From NCBI GenBank assembly GCA_904063045.1, contig CAJFCJ010000147.1, positions 1-27,423 on the forward strand: 27,423 bases of DNA, given 5' to 3'. Position 1 is the first letter of the stretch. The number at the start of each line of letters is the position of its first letter. The DNA is from Dimorphilus gyrociliatus (taxonomy: Eukaryota; Annelida; Polychaeta; Dinophilidae). Positions 10,346-21,600 of the stretch are shown piece by piece. The notes under the pieces are model-generated. The model saw only the letters and a program-made list of their open reading frames with translations. It was not told the DNA's origin and ran no database searches. The position numbers and the translations under genes are program-made.

Positions 10346-10741
10346 ATTCCAAGGTGAGAAAAGACATAATTTTTCAACGTAACGTTTAATCTATTCTTTG
10401 CAGAACGAAAGTCAATTTGCATTTCTAATTTGTTTGCTTTTTTGGCTCGAATGTAATGTGCACAAAGAATTATTAATAGTTAATCATAATTCAACAATTG
10501 AAGAGACATTAGATGTTTAAATAGATGTATTACTATAATTAACCTTTTCAAAGGTAGTTTGACATATCGAATTTAGATATACAGTAACCAACGTAAAGAA
10601 AGTAATGGACCAATTTTGGGTTGCATTGAAAGAATTATCAATTAGGTGATAGGCGTGGGTAACAAAATAAAAAATGCTTTTCAATATTCTTTATCAGTAT
10701 ATTAACTTATATAGCCGTATTTTTAGCAGTAATGTATAGTA
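10346..10741. other. Spacer between PAN-FTP gene and tRNA
   Basis: About 400 bp of AT-rich DNA upstream of the PAN-FTP start. It should include that gene's promoter, but I see no distinct element and no gene. Confidence 0.5.
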
Positions 10742-10815
10742 GCTTCCATAGCTCAGTTGGTTAGAGCGTCGTGCTAATAACGCGAATGTCCTGGGTTCGA
10801 CCCCCAGTGGGAGCA
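10742..10815 (+). tRNA. tRNA-Ile (anticodon AAT, read as IAU)
   Basis: A complete cloverleaf folds by eye. The acceptor stem pairs 10742-10748 with 10808-10814 (one T-G pair), with discriminator A at 10815. The D arm is GCTC/GAGC, the anticodon stem TCGTG/CGCGA with loop CTAATAA, and the T arm CTGGG/CCCAG with loop TTCGACC. The anticodon AAT lies at 10776-10778. Internal promoter boxes are present: A box TAGCTCAGTTGG from 10749 and B box GGTTCGACC within the T arm. There is no intron. Confidence 0.97.
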
Positions 10816-10818
10816 ATA

Positions 10819-10826
10819 TTTTTTTT
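10819..10826 (+). terminator. RNA polymerase III T-run terminator
   Basis: Eight T residues begin four bases after the tRNA discriminator, followed by two more T-rich runs up to about 10850. This is an ordinary, redundant pol III stop for the tRNA. Confidence 0.9.
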
Positions 10827-10850
10827 CTCTTTTTTTTCTTCTTTTTTTTC

Positions 10851-11812
10851 AATTTACTGTTTACGAAGGAATAATCGAAGGAAAAGAAAGGTCAAGGATC
10901 TTTTTTTGACTTTTTAAAGACTATTCTATATGCATAAGCGATAATGGAAAGTTTTTATAGAAAAGTGTACTCTGATTAACTGTAATATAAAACGATAAGA
11001 AATTGATTTGTTTAAAGGAATTCAAACATTTAAATATCTTTCAAAATAGTGTATTTTGTCAATTTTTAGCATATCTATTAACGTCATGATCGAATACAAC
11101 TTTAACTACTGTTCCATTAATAACAATTAAAAGAAAGGATAAAATCTGTAAACAATATGATATCAATAATTTATACTGACAAACATAAATTATTTCAAAG
11201 GATTTTTATAAGAAGTTAAAGTATTTAAAATGTTTTTATCGTCTCATTTTGGCATTAAAATTTCTTCATTTAAATGATTTAAGCATTTCACAAAAGAGAG
11301 ATAAGATTTTGCATGAGAACTGTTCATTTGCCAGAAAACACTATCATGTAGTAAAACTATTCCACCCCCTTCCAAACATTCTGTTTTCTGTTAATAACTT
11401 ATTTGTTTGTTAAATTTAACTTTCTTCCTTCTTGTTAGGAGAGAAAGTAAAACTTTTACCTCTACATACAAAAATTTAATACCAAGTCTCTAGAAAATGA
11501 AAAGTTAATTATAAATGATTTTGAATTGATAATAAGGAAAATTCTCCAAGGATGAAATTTATTTATTGGCTAGTGAATACTTTTGTTGCTTTTTTAATAA
11601 CAAAATGAGAGAGAGAGACAGGTAATCCATTATTACTCCAATTCATTGTTTTTATCTATTATTTAATTTAACAATGGATGAGCAGTGTGTTTAATTTATC
11701 ATCAAGTTGATAATCTTCCAACTTGTAAATATTGTATATAGTAAAAAGAATAAATAATCATGGAGATGCTATTCATTCCATACATTACATTGATGTGTTA
11801 TTTAATGTTTGA
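10851..11812. other. Gene-free AT-rich stretch
   Basis: Nearly 1 kb without a supported gene. There is a GA run near 11607-11618 and, on the minus strand, AATAAA-like hexamers near 11560 that could serve the small PAN gene if it has a further 3' exon. No coding signal was seen on either strand. Confidence 0.5.
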
Positions 11813-12297
11813 TTACTTACTACAAACTTTAACGTAGAGACTATACTCTGTTGATTCCACCATTCCTGTTGCAACAGAATTTAAGTGGCAATATCCGTTG
11901 TAATCAAAACTTCTATATTTAAAAAAATATTAATCATTAGTGATTCTTTCCATTATCTCATTTTCTCTTATCTTAATCATTAGCATAGGCCTAAACTTTA
12001 ATGATTCATAATATTTGCTCCTGTTCTCTAAAAGATAATCATATACCTACAACTTGTGGCTTGGCTACATGAAGTTTCACATGCTGATGAAGGTTGAGCG
12101 CCACCAGGACCAGGATGATTGTTATCCCATATTACCTTATTTTCATATATAACATAACCACAAACTATTTATAAATAGAAAAAAAATTAAACAAAACAAC
12201 TTTTAGTTTTTTGATATTTCTTACTAGTTTCCGGATGAATAGGGTAAATTATAGATAAAAAGCATAGCTGAACCATCCAAATGTATAATATTATCAT
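11813..12297 (-). CDS. Small secreted single-PAN protein, 3 exons
   Basis: Exons 12297-12225, 12164-12047 and 11912-11813 join in phase (1, then 2) to give 96 aa. Exon 1 encodes a signal peptide with core MIILYIWMVQLCFLSIIY. The rest is one PAN/Apple module: CGYVIYE at the start, CETSCSQATSCRSFDY and CHLNS in the middle, and YVKVC at the end, the same Cys spacing as in the neighbouring PAN genes. It is extracellular by signal peptide and probably a protein- or glycan-binding module without enzyme activity. The stop TAA at 11813-11815 lies inside a good donor (GTAAGT from 11820), so one or more further exons are possible, though I found none that continues the frame well. It is divergently arranged with the 12392-13757 gene. 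Confidence 0.65.
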
Positions 12298-12391
12298 TCT
12301 TAACTTTTCAAGTCCTTAGTATAAAATGAACAATGATACAAATCTAATTTTACATTGATTAATAAAATATCTTCAATGACAATGAAAAACA
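12298..12391. promoter_or_regulatory. 94-bp divergent intergenic region, probable shared promoter
   Basis: Only 94 bp separate the ATG codons of two oppositely oriented PAN genes. TATAAAA occurs at 12320-12326 on the + strand, 66 nt before the + gene's ATG. Transcription of both genes from this gap is inferred from the geometry. Confidence 0.45.
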
Positions 12392-13757
12392 ATGACTTTT
12401 CCATTCATATTAATATTAATTTTTATTTCTATTGATGAATGTAAATCAGAATGCTTTGAAATGGAAAACTGCAAGTAAGAGAAAATTTTTTGTCATTCCT
12501 TTCCATTATCTTCCCCATCTTCCATTGCTGTTTTTTTTTCTTTTTGGTTTGCAGATCTATAAACTATGACTTCCCAGATAGTTTGGGCACATTAAACTCT
12601 GCTGATAGTTTTTCATATCCCAATGATTTAATAGACCGATTAAATATAAAGTACATTGGACCATCTCACAAATATTGCAGTAAATATTTGTAGTTTCTTT
12701 ACCTTTTGAATATTTAGTAGTACAGTCATATTCTGTTTGCCTTTTGCAGAACAATTTACAAATCCAGCTTATTGTTCGTATTCAAGTGAGAAAATTGCAG
12801 GTTCTAGTAATACTGTTTAAAGCAGTTGCACTGAACGTGGAGGTTGTTGGAAAGATAGCAAAAGTCTTTACGACGATACATATATTCCTGGAATTATTAA
12901 ATATAATAAAATAACAGCAACAGTTGACAAATTAGATTCGTATACTTTTATCAGTTTAAATGATTGCAGGAACGGCATGCCTTTCAAATCTTACTTGCAA
13001 ATATTTTATATATAATTTTGATGAAGAAAAATGCGAATTGTCGAAAAGTTATCAAGGTCCTAGTGGAACAGTTAAAACTACCCAAGTGACATATTATAAA
13101 CTGGCTACTAATTCCGTAACATGTTTCAATAGGGCTTGTAATGCACAGGAAGAACATTTCGCTGCAGATGCAGCTGCTTGCGAAGAAATATGTAACTCTG
13201 AAAGTTGTAATACTTTTACTTATCTAGTCAACAACGCCAATAATCATTGTACTACTCATGATGATCAATTATGCGAAGCTAGTCCTGAGAGTACTCAAGA
13301 TATTGTTGGATATACTTGTATTCTTCAACCGATTTTCAATGATTTTACCAATATAAACGATCAAAAAACTATTGACATTACCGACGGAAATATTGATACA
13401 TGCGTTTCCATAACAACCGAAAAGCAATTTTATCTTAGAATTCCGTGGCCAACTGATGGAACAAACTCGACAGAATTTGAAATTCTTATTAAAGGAACCA
13501 ATTTGAAACAATGCATTAATCCTATAAAAAACCTTTCGAATTCTGGTGTTTTTGCCTACGTTCCCTACAATTTACAAGTTAATCCCGAGTTTTTTGGCAG
13601 TTTTAAGACGTGTTACGTGACTACTGGTGATAATAATACATTTTGTAATTACTTTTGCAGTTGTAATTCGCAATTTTGTCAAGCCGTTTATATTAAAGGA
13701 TTTGGATTAACGGATGAAAATATGGAAATATGCGACTACGAGATACAGACATTATAA
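12392..13757 (+). CDS. Secreted PAN-fucolectin-like protein, one PAN half possibly intronised
   Basis: Exon 1 (12392-12474) encodes a signal peptide, core FILILIFISI. Exon 2 is 12555-12679. Reading straight on from the next acceptor (12749) meets an in-frame TAA at 12818-12820 and then a 1-nt shift at 12968. If instead 12786-12969 is an intron (GTGAGA..TTGCAG, phase 1), exons 12392-12474, 12555-12679, 12750-12785 and 12970-13757 give an unbroken 343-aa protein. The long last exon holds a PAN core (CKYFIYNFDEEKCEL), a second Cys-rich PAN-like unit (CEEICNSESCNTFTY) and a C-terminal fucolectin/F5-8C-like unit ending MEICDYEIQTL. The order and the Cys pattern of the last domain match the gene at 7652-10345, so they are probably paralogues. 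Alternatives are a pseudogene or assembly errors. AATAAA lies near 13903. Confidence 0.62.
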
Positions 13758-14395
13758 AATTATACATATGCAAAAATTTATGTTGTTTCCCTTCACCTTC
13801 ACCTTCATTAAAATTAATTCTAATTGGTTAAAATAATATCCAATCAGTAAAAGATTTTTCAATAGGGAAAGGGTAAAAAGACACTACAAGTTTTATTATG
13901 AATAAATTTACCTTGATGCCAATAAATTATTTTAAAAAATGATTTCTTTCTGGCAATTTCAATGCATAAAACATAGATTATATAAAAAATCACTCAAACA
14001 GAGAGTTTAAGGGTTTTATTGAACTCTATATCACGTGATAATTATACATTTTTCCAGGACAAAAATCAATAATTGGTTTTCTTGTTCTTTCAACATCTAT
14101 TTTTGATCTATTTAATAAATAACAAAAATTGATTAATTATTCAATATCCTAAATGTTCTAGATTATTTTGGAAAAATAGTAGGAATTGAGTTTTCTCAAC
14201 TCTTTCTCTTGTTCTTTTTGCACTTATAAACAGTAGAGATAGATTGACAAGTTTGTCTTTCACCGTTCATATTGACTTATAGTTCCTTTGAATTGAATTG
14301 TATGAAATAACTCTATCTTTAATATCTTTATATATTGAATAAATTGATCGGGAAAAATCTTTAGTTTCATTTTTCTTGCATTTAGTCACTTGATC
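13758..14395. other. Spacer between PAN-FTP and FTP genes
   Basis: About 640 bp with no coding signal. The left part is 3' flank of the PAN-FTP gene, with AATAAA hexamers near 13903 and 13921. The right part should be the promoter of the next gene, but no clear element stands out. Confidence 0.5.
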
Positions 14396-16600
14396 ATGAG
14401 TAGTAATAAATACCTTTCGAATATTCAAATTTTCATCTTTGCAAGTAATTTTCTTCCATACACGGTTACCAGTTTTCCCTATATTTCTATTTTATTTACA
14501 GTCATTACAACAATTAATTGTGATGATGATATTGCAAGGAATAAACTAACTTTTCAAAGTACAACAACTTTTCCACATATTGCAAGTTTGGCAACTGATG
14601 ACGTAATAGAAATTGACGACGTTGGTAAAATGTTCTTTTATTAATTCATCTATTTTCCATCGAATTATTATCTTTTAGCCTCTAAAATGTTCTAGAACCA
14701 ATCAAACTGGAGGTAAAGCTTGGTGGACTGTTGACCTAGAAAAAGTATACACTGTTGACAGAGTTTGCATTTTGAATGGAAACATACCAAATGGTTGTTT
14801 TTGTTTCGTTTTAATATTCATTTATATTAAAGATATATGTATTATTCTTTCAGCTAATGACTTGAACAATTTTGTTATTAAAGTATCAAATTTCCCACTA
14901 GAGGGCACTACATGCGCAACTGTATCTTCGCAAATAAGCATACCTTCATCAGCCATATTCAGCGAGTACAGCTGTTTTACATGCAGTACGCCGCTAGATG
15001 GCTCATTCGTATATATTGAACACGAATACGTAGGTGTTAATTTACAGTTTTGCGATGTTAAAGTTCTCGGAACGTTTATTAAAGAAAGAGGTAAAAAGAA
15101 AAGAAAAAAACACCAAAGTGTGATATCTAAAGATTTTCTTTTTCTAGATTATTCAGCTTTAGAACTATCGTCGTCATCATCAAATTTGAACGTTTATGGT
15201 TCAGAATATTCAAGCATAGGCTTTAAATACGAAAAAGCTTTAGATAATAGATATGATACTTACTTTGAAACTAAATTTCCAATTAAAAGACCAAATTTTG
15301 TGATTCAATTTCCGAATGTTACAGAAATTTTTGCAGTATTGCTGATTCCAGGTCCAAACGAAAGTAAAGTTTTTTATATTTTATTCAAAAATATTCATTT
15401 CATTCATTCATTTTGAAATATTTGTTTATTTTTCAATAGATAATTCATTTCATAAAACTTTTGTCAACTTCCGGTTCTTTCCCGACACTGCATATCCGTA
15501 TAATTATAGAGCTTGCTTTAAAAATTATATAATGGATAATTCAGGATTGTATGAAGCCGTTTTTAAAAAATGTAATTTTCCAATTGCTGGAACTCATCTC
15601 CTTTTTGGATCTTATCCTCCAATTGACACAATTTATCAATTAGCGGAAGTTGTCGTTTACGGCAAAAAAAAGGAAAAGCTGGAAAAATATGGTGAGGAAT
15701 TTCACAATTTAATTTAGGCCTAGGTTTTAAAAAAAGATTTATCTACATCACTTTAGTTAGTGGATTATCCCATAAAGATAAGATTAACGCCATTCAAGTT
15801 AACGATTCAAATGTACCTTCGACTGTTTTGAATTTCTTAAAAGATAATATTTATTACCATTCAAATTTTTTGATTTTAAATGAATATACGAAGATGTCTA
15901 TTACTTTCTCTTCAGCACTACTCAACTATGTTTGCATAGCAAGTAGGGAAATAATTTTGATTTCTAATCATTTAAATGACCTTTTAACCTTTGTTTCTAG
16001 TGAACCACGAAACAATTTTAAGAATAAATCCTACGTTTACAACTATAGATAAAATTACGAATCTAACAATTACGAAACAATTCTTTACCCGTTTTAAATC
16101 GACTCAAACGATATGTAAAGTATTTAATATAGCCCTATTGGATAAAATTGATATCACATTCGAAGATTATCATAAATTATACGAAATTGACCTCTACGCA
16201 AGAACTCAAGTTTCTTATGATTGTAATAGTCTAGTATTTAAAAAAAGAGATGGAGATTTTAATACTCAATTTCTTCATGATTTTTTCTTCTTTTTATTTT
16301 TTAGATATTGCAAAATGTTCGAAATCACCTAAGGAAATTACTATCGAATTCGTTAATGGATGGCCAGAAGATTCTTCTTATCTCGTTGAAATCTTTGGAA
16401 ATAGTTCACAATCATCAGATATAGCTGTAACAACAGATTTGAATATTCAATCAAAGAATATGAAGAAAGTATGCGAGCTACAATTACCTTTCCTTTCTGC
16501 AGAAAAAATGATTTATATATGTCATACATTTAAAAAAGAGATATCTATCGAGTCATTTATAGATGCGTTACAAGTGACAAGAATAAATTTGTATAAATAG
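14396..16600 (+). CDS. Secreted multi-domain fucolectin/F5-8C-like protein, 9 exons
   Basis: Exons 14396-14444, 14502-14620, 14679-14793, 14854-15090, 15148-15363, 15440-15691, 15718-15942, 16001-16222 and 16305-16600 agree in phase and total 577 codons. After a signal peptide (IQIFIFAIITTINC) domain 1 is a good fucolectin-tachylectin-4 match: NKLTFQSTT at the start, CSRTNQTGGKAWWTVDLEKV with the hallmark WW-VDL, RVCILN, and FCDVKVLG at the end. Domain 2 (15148-15691) keeps the plan with ALDNRYDTYF, NFVIQFP and LAEVVVYG but lacks WW. Domain 3 (15718 to the end) is more eroded. FTP domains of known lectins bind fucose through a His-Arg-Arg site; I do not see that triad clearly, so sugar binding is not assured. 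All introns but one are phase 1, which suits module duplication. No membrane segment is present. Confidence 0.8.
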
Positions 16601-17002
16601 CTCTATGACCTATTTATCCTGTGAATGCAAGAAATACTTATCACTTTGAGCCTAAGTAAAGCATTGAATAACCTCTTTTAGATTAGGTTTACAATTATTC
16701 CAGTTTAGTTATTTCAATACATACATACAGATGGCGTAAGTTATTTATAAAAGAAGATGTAAAAAATGAGGGACAGCTGTTTCCTACTATGGTATTGATT
16801 ACAATTAGTAGTAGAAAAACATGTAAAGCAATCTACCATATTAATTCAAATAAGTTGATAAGAGGTGATACTAATTGGAATATTATAATGTAAAAAAATA
16901 TGTTACCATTCAACTGAACGAGTTTTAATTTGACGTTTGTTTGAAAAAAAAAACCCTATTAAAAAATTATAGTTTGCTTGTCATCAGGTCGGCGAAAACG
17001 TT
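16601..17002. other. Spacer upstream of the dehydrogenase gene
   Basis: About 400 bp, AT-rich, with no gene or clear motif. It should hold the promoter of the dehydrogenase gene that begins at 17003. Confidence 0.5.
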
Positions 17003-18149
17003 ATGTTTATTCTCATTAGTTGCTTTATTCTTCTAATAGTTTTAACAAGGCTTGTAGAATGGTTCATAAGGTCTTTCTATATCGAAAATATACAGGACAA
17101 ATACGTTCTTATAACGGGATGCGATACTGGTAATTATATAGGTACATTTGTTCATTATTCCTCAATTTCGTCTCCATAGGCTTTGGAAATTTACTAGCAA
17201 AGCGTCTAGACGGTTTAGGAATGAATGTAATTGCAACATGCCTAACTGAAAATGGATCCAAGGAGCTTACCGAGTCCTGTTCAAGTAAATTGAAAACGTA
17301 CATTTTAAATGTATGCAACGAACAGGAAATTGATAATCTAAAAGAAATGGTAGCTGAAATGGTAGGGGAAAAAGGTTTACACGCCTTAGTAAACAATGCA
17401 GGAATTGTTGGTAACGCTTGCGGTTCTCCAGAGACGCTTTTAGTAAAAGAATTAGTAGAAGTTTTAAGTGTAAATACAGTTGCACCTGCAGTAATGTGTT
17501 TTAAATTTCTCGAATTAATTAATAGAGCCAAAGGTAGAATTATTAACATGGGATCTCTGGCTGGACGAGGACAATCTGTAAATTTATTTTACGGTATGTC
17601 TAAACATGGTGTTGAGGGTCTCTCTAACATTTTAGGGTAAGTTTAACAAAAATTCCTAAAATTTCAATGTAAAAAAAAAACAAACAACAGGTTTCATCTA
17701 AAATGCCTGGACTGGAATGTATCTGTTCACACTATCGAACCTGGAAAATTTCGAACAGATATTCGTAAAAACAGTTCGGACATTCAAAAAGTTTTGAACA
17801 GTTATAAAAGGGCTTCGAAGTCGTCAAAGGAGAAATATCCAACTGAAGAAATATACCTTAAAACCTGTAAAATTCGTCCATTAAATTGGTGTCATTTTTA
17901 GTTTTAAAATTAAATTTTTTAACAAATTTCTTTCTTTTTACAGTTTCAAAATCATACAATAGCAAAAAAATGAAGAAATCTATAAGTAAAGATTTATACA
18001 AGGTTACTGACGCCTACGAACATTCAATACTTTCAATATGGCCAAAGAATCGTTATGCAGTTGGTTTCTCAACGAAATACTTCATGATTCCACTGTCTTA
18101 CGCTCCAATTGCCATTTCTGATATGGTTTATAAAAAGCTTACGACATAA
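17003..18149 (+). CDS. Short-chain dehydrogenase/reductase, retinol/17-beta-HSD (SDR9C) type
   Basis: Exons 17003-17129, 17180-17636, 17691-17866 and 17944-18149 give 321 aa, the usual length of the family. The enzyme should be an NAD(P)-dependent, membrane-bound oxidoreductase acting on a retinoid, steroid or similar alcohol/ketone. An N-terminal hydrophobic anchor (FILISCFILLIVL) comes first. The cofactor motif TGCDTGFG is split by intron 1. NNAGIVG is the NNAG motif of the Rossmann fold, INMGSLAGRG carries the catalytic Ser, and FYGMSKHG is the YxxxK site. IEPGKFRTDI follows, as in retinol dehydrogenases, and the C-terminus has the family's PLSYAP..ISDMVYK segment. TGCDxGFG is typical of the RDH/HSD6/BDH1 group; the exact substrate cannot be read. 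Intact and normal. It is the only clear metabolic gene here and is convergent with the NLR. Confidence 0.93.
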
Positions 18150-18172
18150 GACGAAACAAAACTGGATGAAAC

Positions 18173-18178
18173 AATAAA
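18173..18178 (+). promoter_or_regulatory. Poly(A) signal of the dehydrogenase gene
   Basis: AATAAA lies 24 nt beyond the stop codon, which implies a very short 3' UTR. Confidence 0.6.
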
Positions 18179-18554
18179 AAAGGAATCTTTTATCATTCTA
18201 GATGCCAATTTCCAATAATTTCGTTATAATGAATAGATTGATAATACATTTCATCAATTTAAAAAATTTACATACTTTTAAAATGGCGGAAAATTAGAAC
18301 ATTAGAATGACTATCATATAACCAAAGTTCAATTTGTATTTTATTTACAGTATTTTAATAGTAGACAAGATTAGAGGCAAAAATCTTCATAATTAATACT
18401 TTTATTATCAAACTAGTTGAGTCGTTTTTTAAATGTTGGTTTAGGCCTAAGATAGAATGTTAAGCTGATAAGCATATAACAACTGAAAGGTTTTGTAGAA
18501 ATGCATAGGATAATAGGTTAAACTGATAAGAAAATATGCTTTATTAACATAATA
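18179..18554. other. Spacer between convergent dehydrogenase and NLR genes
   Basis: About 375 bp with no gene seen on either strand. One copy of the palindromic octamer TAGGCCTA lies at 18442-18449. Confidence 0.5.
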
Positions 18555-18560
18555 TTTATT
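18555..18560 (-). promoter_or_regulatory. Poly(A) signal of the NLR gene
   Basis: TTTATT on the + strand reads AATAAA on the minus strand, about 58 nt past the NLR stop. Confidence 0.5.
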
Positions 18561-18617
18561 TAGCTAAATGCCGAAATATTATGAGCAAAATTTAAAAGTT
18601 GTAACCATTTTCTTTCT

Positions 18618-21600
18618 TCATAATTTATTTTTACCACGCTTTGTTCTGCCTGTCATTTTAAGTTCATTCCTCAAAGAAGGACAACGTTCAAATAGTTGTT
18701 TCCGGTATTTTGTCTGAACGTCATTCAATTTACAATCAATTATTTTAATTTCTTTTAAAGTTATACAAGAGAATTGAAGCCCTTGGCAAATTATTTGAAA
18801 TCCACTATCTCCCATTTTAGAATTATTACTCAAATCAACAATTTCCAATGAAGAACAGCATTTAAATGTTTCTCCAAGGTATTTCGCTTGATTTGAATTC
18901 AATTTGCATGAATTTAATCGGATTTCTTCCAAGAAGTTTGAAGAAGGTTGGAGTCCTTTGCAAATTTTTTCAAATCCATCATCTCCCATTTCAGAATTAT
19001 GACTCAAATCAACACTTTCCAATAGTAAGCAATTCTTGAATGCTTCTCCAAGCTTACTTGCTTGACTACTACTCAATTTACAATTACTTACGCTAATTCG
19101 TTTCAGAGTGTAGGAAAATTTTCCAAGTTCGTGGCAAAAACATGAAAATTCATCTTTCATTTTAGAATTATTTGACAAGTCAAGAAATTCAATTGAAGTG
19201 CATTCTTCTATAGTTTTTGTAAAATGTTTTACACAATTCTCATTTAAATCACAATCCTTCACTTTAATGTGCCTTAATGTCTTGAAAGATGACTGCAGTC
19301 CATTACAAATCTTTTCGAATCCTCCATCGCCCATTTTTGAATTATTCGACATTGCAACTTGTTCTAATGATAGGCATTTTGCAAATATATCTCCAAGATA
19401 TTTTGCTCCCTGATCGCTCAAATCACAAGATTCAACTCTTATCTGTTGTAAACTGTTTGAGGATGATTCGAGTCCTTTGCAAATCTTCTCAATTCCATTA
19501 TCATCCATGTTAGAATTACAAGATAAATCAACATTTTCCAATGAAAAACACTGTTGAAAGGTTTCTCCAAGATGATTGGCTTGTTCGTTGTTCAATCCGC
19601 AACAGCTAACGTTGATTCTTTTCAAAGTATGTGAAGAAAATTTGAGTCCTTCGCAAATTTGTATAAATACTTTTCCCATTTTCGAATTGTTCGATAAATT
19701 AACACTTTCCAACATAGAGCACTGTTGAATTAATCGACATAGATGCAATGTTTGTACATCATTCAATTGGCAACATTTTACATTCAAATGTCTTAGAATG
19801 TTTGCAGAAGACTTCAGTTCTGTACAAACCATTTCAAATGCCTTATCGCCAATATTTGGATTGTTACTTAAATCAACATTTTCCATTGATAGGCAATGTT
19901 TGAATAAATCTGCTAAAGATATCGCTTGCTTTTCATCCAAGTGACAGTTTCCAACATTCATTTTCTTTAATGTTTTAGAAGTGACTTCGAGAGCTTTGCA
20001 AATGTCAATAAATCCCTCTCCCATTTTGAAGTTAGTAGACAGGTGAACATTTTCCAAAGATAAACACTTTTGTAGTGTTATTGCTAGCGATTTTGCTTTT
20101 AAATCATCCAAATAACAATTCCATACATTGATATATCTTAACGTTTGAGAAGAGGAGATGAAGTTTTCGAAAACCAAAAGAAATCCATCGTTCATATAAG
20201 AATTGAAAGCTATATCGATATTTTCCAACGAAGAACAAAGTTTGAGTGTTTCTGCTAAGCAATGCGCTTGACTTTCATTTAAACGACATAGCCATACATT
20301 TAAATCTGTTAATGTATTTGAAGAAGATTGCAATCCCTTACAAATCATTTGAAATCCTTTATCGCCCATTCTAGTATTATTTTGCAGTTGGACCTTAGTC
20401 AATGAAAAACAACCTTCAATTGCCTCTCCAAGCCATTTTGCTTGTTCACTGTTTAGTCTGCATTTATAGAAATTGATTCTACTTAATGTGTTTGAAGAGG
20501 ATTTCAATCCATCGCAAATCATTTTTAATCCATCCTCCATTTTCGAATTGATTGACAAGTCAATACTTTCCAATGACAAACAAGACTTAATTGCTGCTCC
20601 TAAGCATTCTGACTGTTTTTTATTTAATTTACAACAACTCATATTAATATGTTTTAAACTATTCTTTGACATGTTGAGTCCTTTGCAAATGATTTCAAAT
20701 CCGACATCTCCCATTGTTGAATTGTTAGATAAGTCAATCATTTCCAATTTTGGACATTTTCGAAATAATTCCCCAAGATAATTGGTTTGTTCTTGATCTT
20801 GATCAAAGTTACAATTAGTTGCAACCACTCGCTTCAAAGTGTTTGAAGAAGTTTGAAGTCCTTGGCAAATCTTTTTAAATCCGTCTCCCATTTCAAAATT
20901 GTAAGATAAATCAAGACTTTCCAAAGAAGAACATTTTCCGAGTGTTTCTCCAAGACAATTAGCTGGAAAATGACTCAATTCGCATTCGCTTAAATTTAAA
21001 TGTTTTAAAGTGTTCGAAGACGATTTTAGTCCTTCGCAAATGCTTTTAAAGCTATGTAACATTTTAAAATTTTTCGACAAGTTTACATCTTCTAAAGAGG
21101 AACATTTTTCCAATATTTCTGCTAAATATTTAGCCTGGTTGCTATTCAAATTACACTTTTTCAGATTTATATTTCTAATAGTGTGGGAGGATGATTTTAA
21201 ATTCTGGCATATCTTTCTGAATCCTTCTTTATCGTCATCATTCATTTTGGAATTAAAGGATAAATCAACGTGTTCCAATGAAAAACAATGTCGAAATGCT
21301 TCTCCAAGATAATCTGCTTGCTTAGAATTCAATTCGCAACAACCTAAATAGATTTGTTTTAAAGTGTTTGAAGATGATTTTAGTCCTTCACACACCAATT
21401 TAAATCCATTTTCTGCCGATTGAAAATTTTTGGACAAGATAATTTTTTCGATTGATGAACAATTTTTCAATAAATCTCCCAAATATTCTGCTTGTTTGTC
21501 ATCCAATTTACATGAATATAACTTAACTTCTTTTAAAGTTTGTAAACTATTTTTTAATCCTTCGCATATCATTTGAAATTTATCGTTCATTTCGGAATTG

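Noticed and set aside
17109-17549. Minus-strand open frames opposite the dehydrogenase
   Set aside because: They mirror exon 2 of a well-supported SDR gene and have no domain features.
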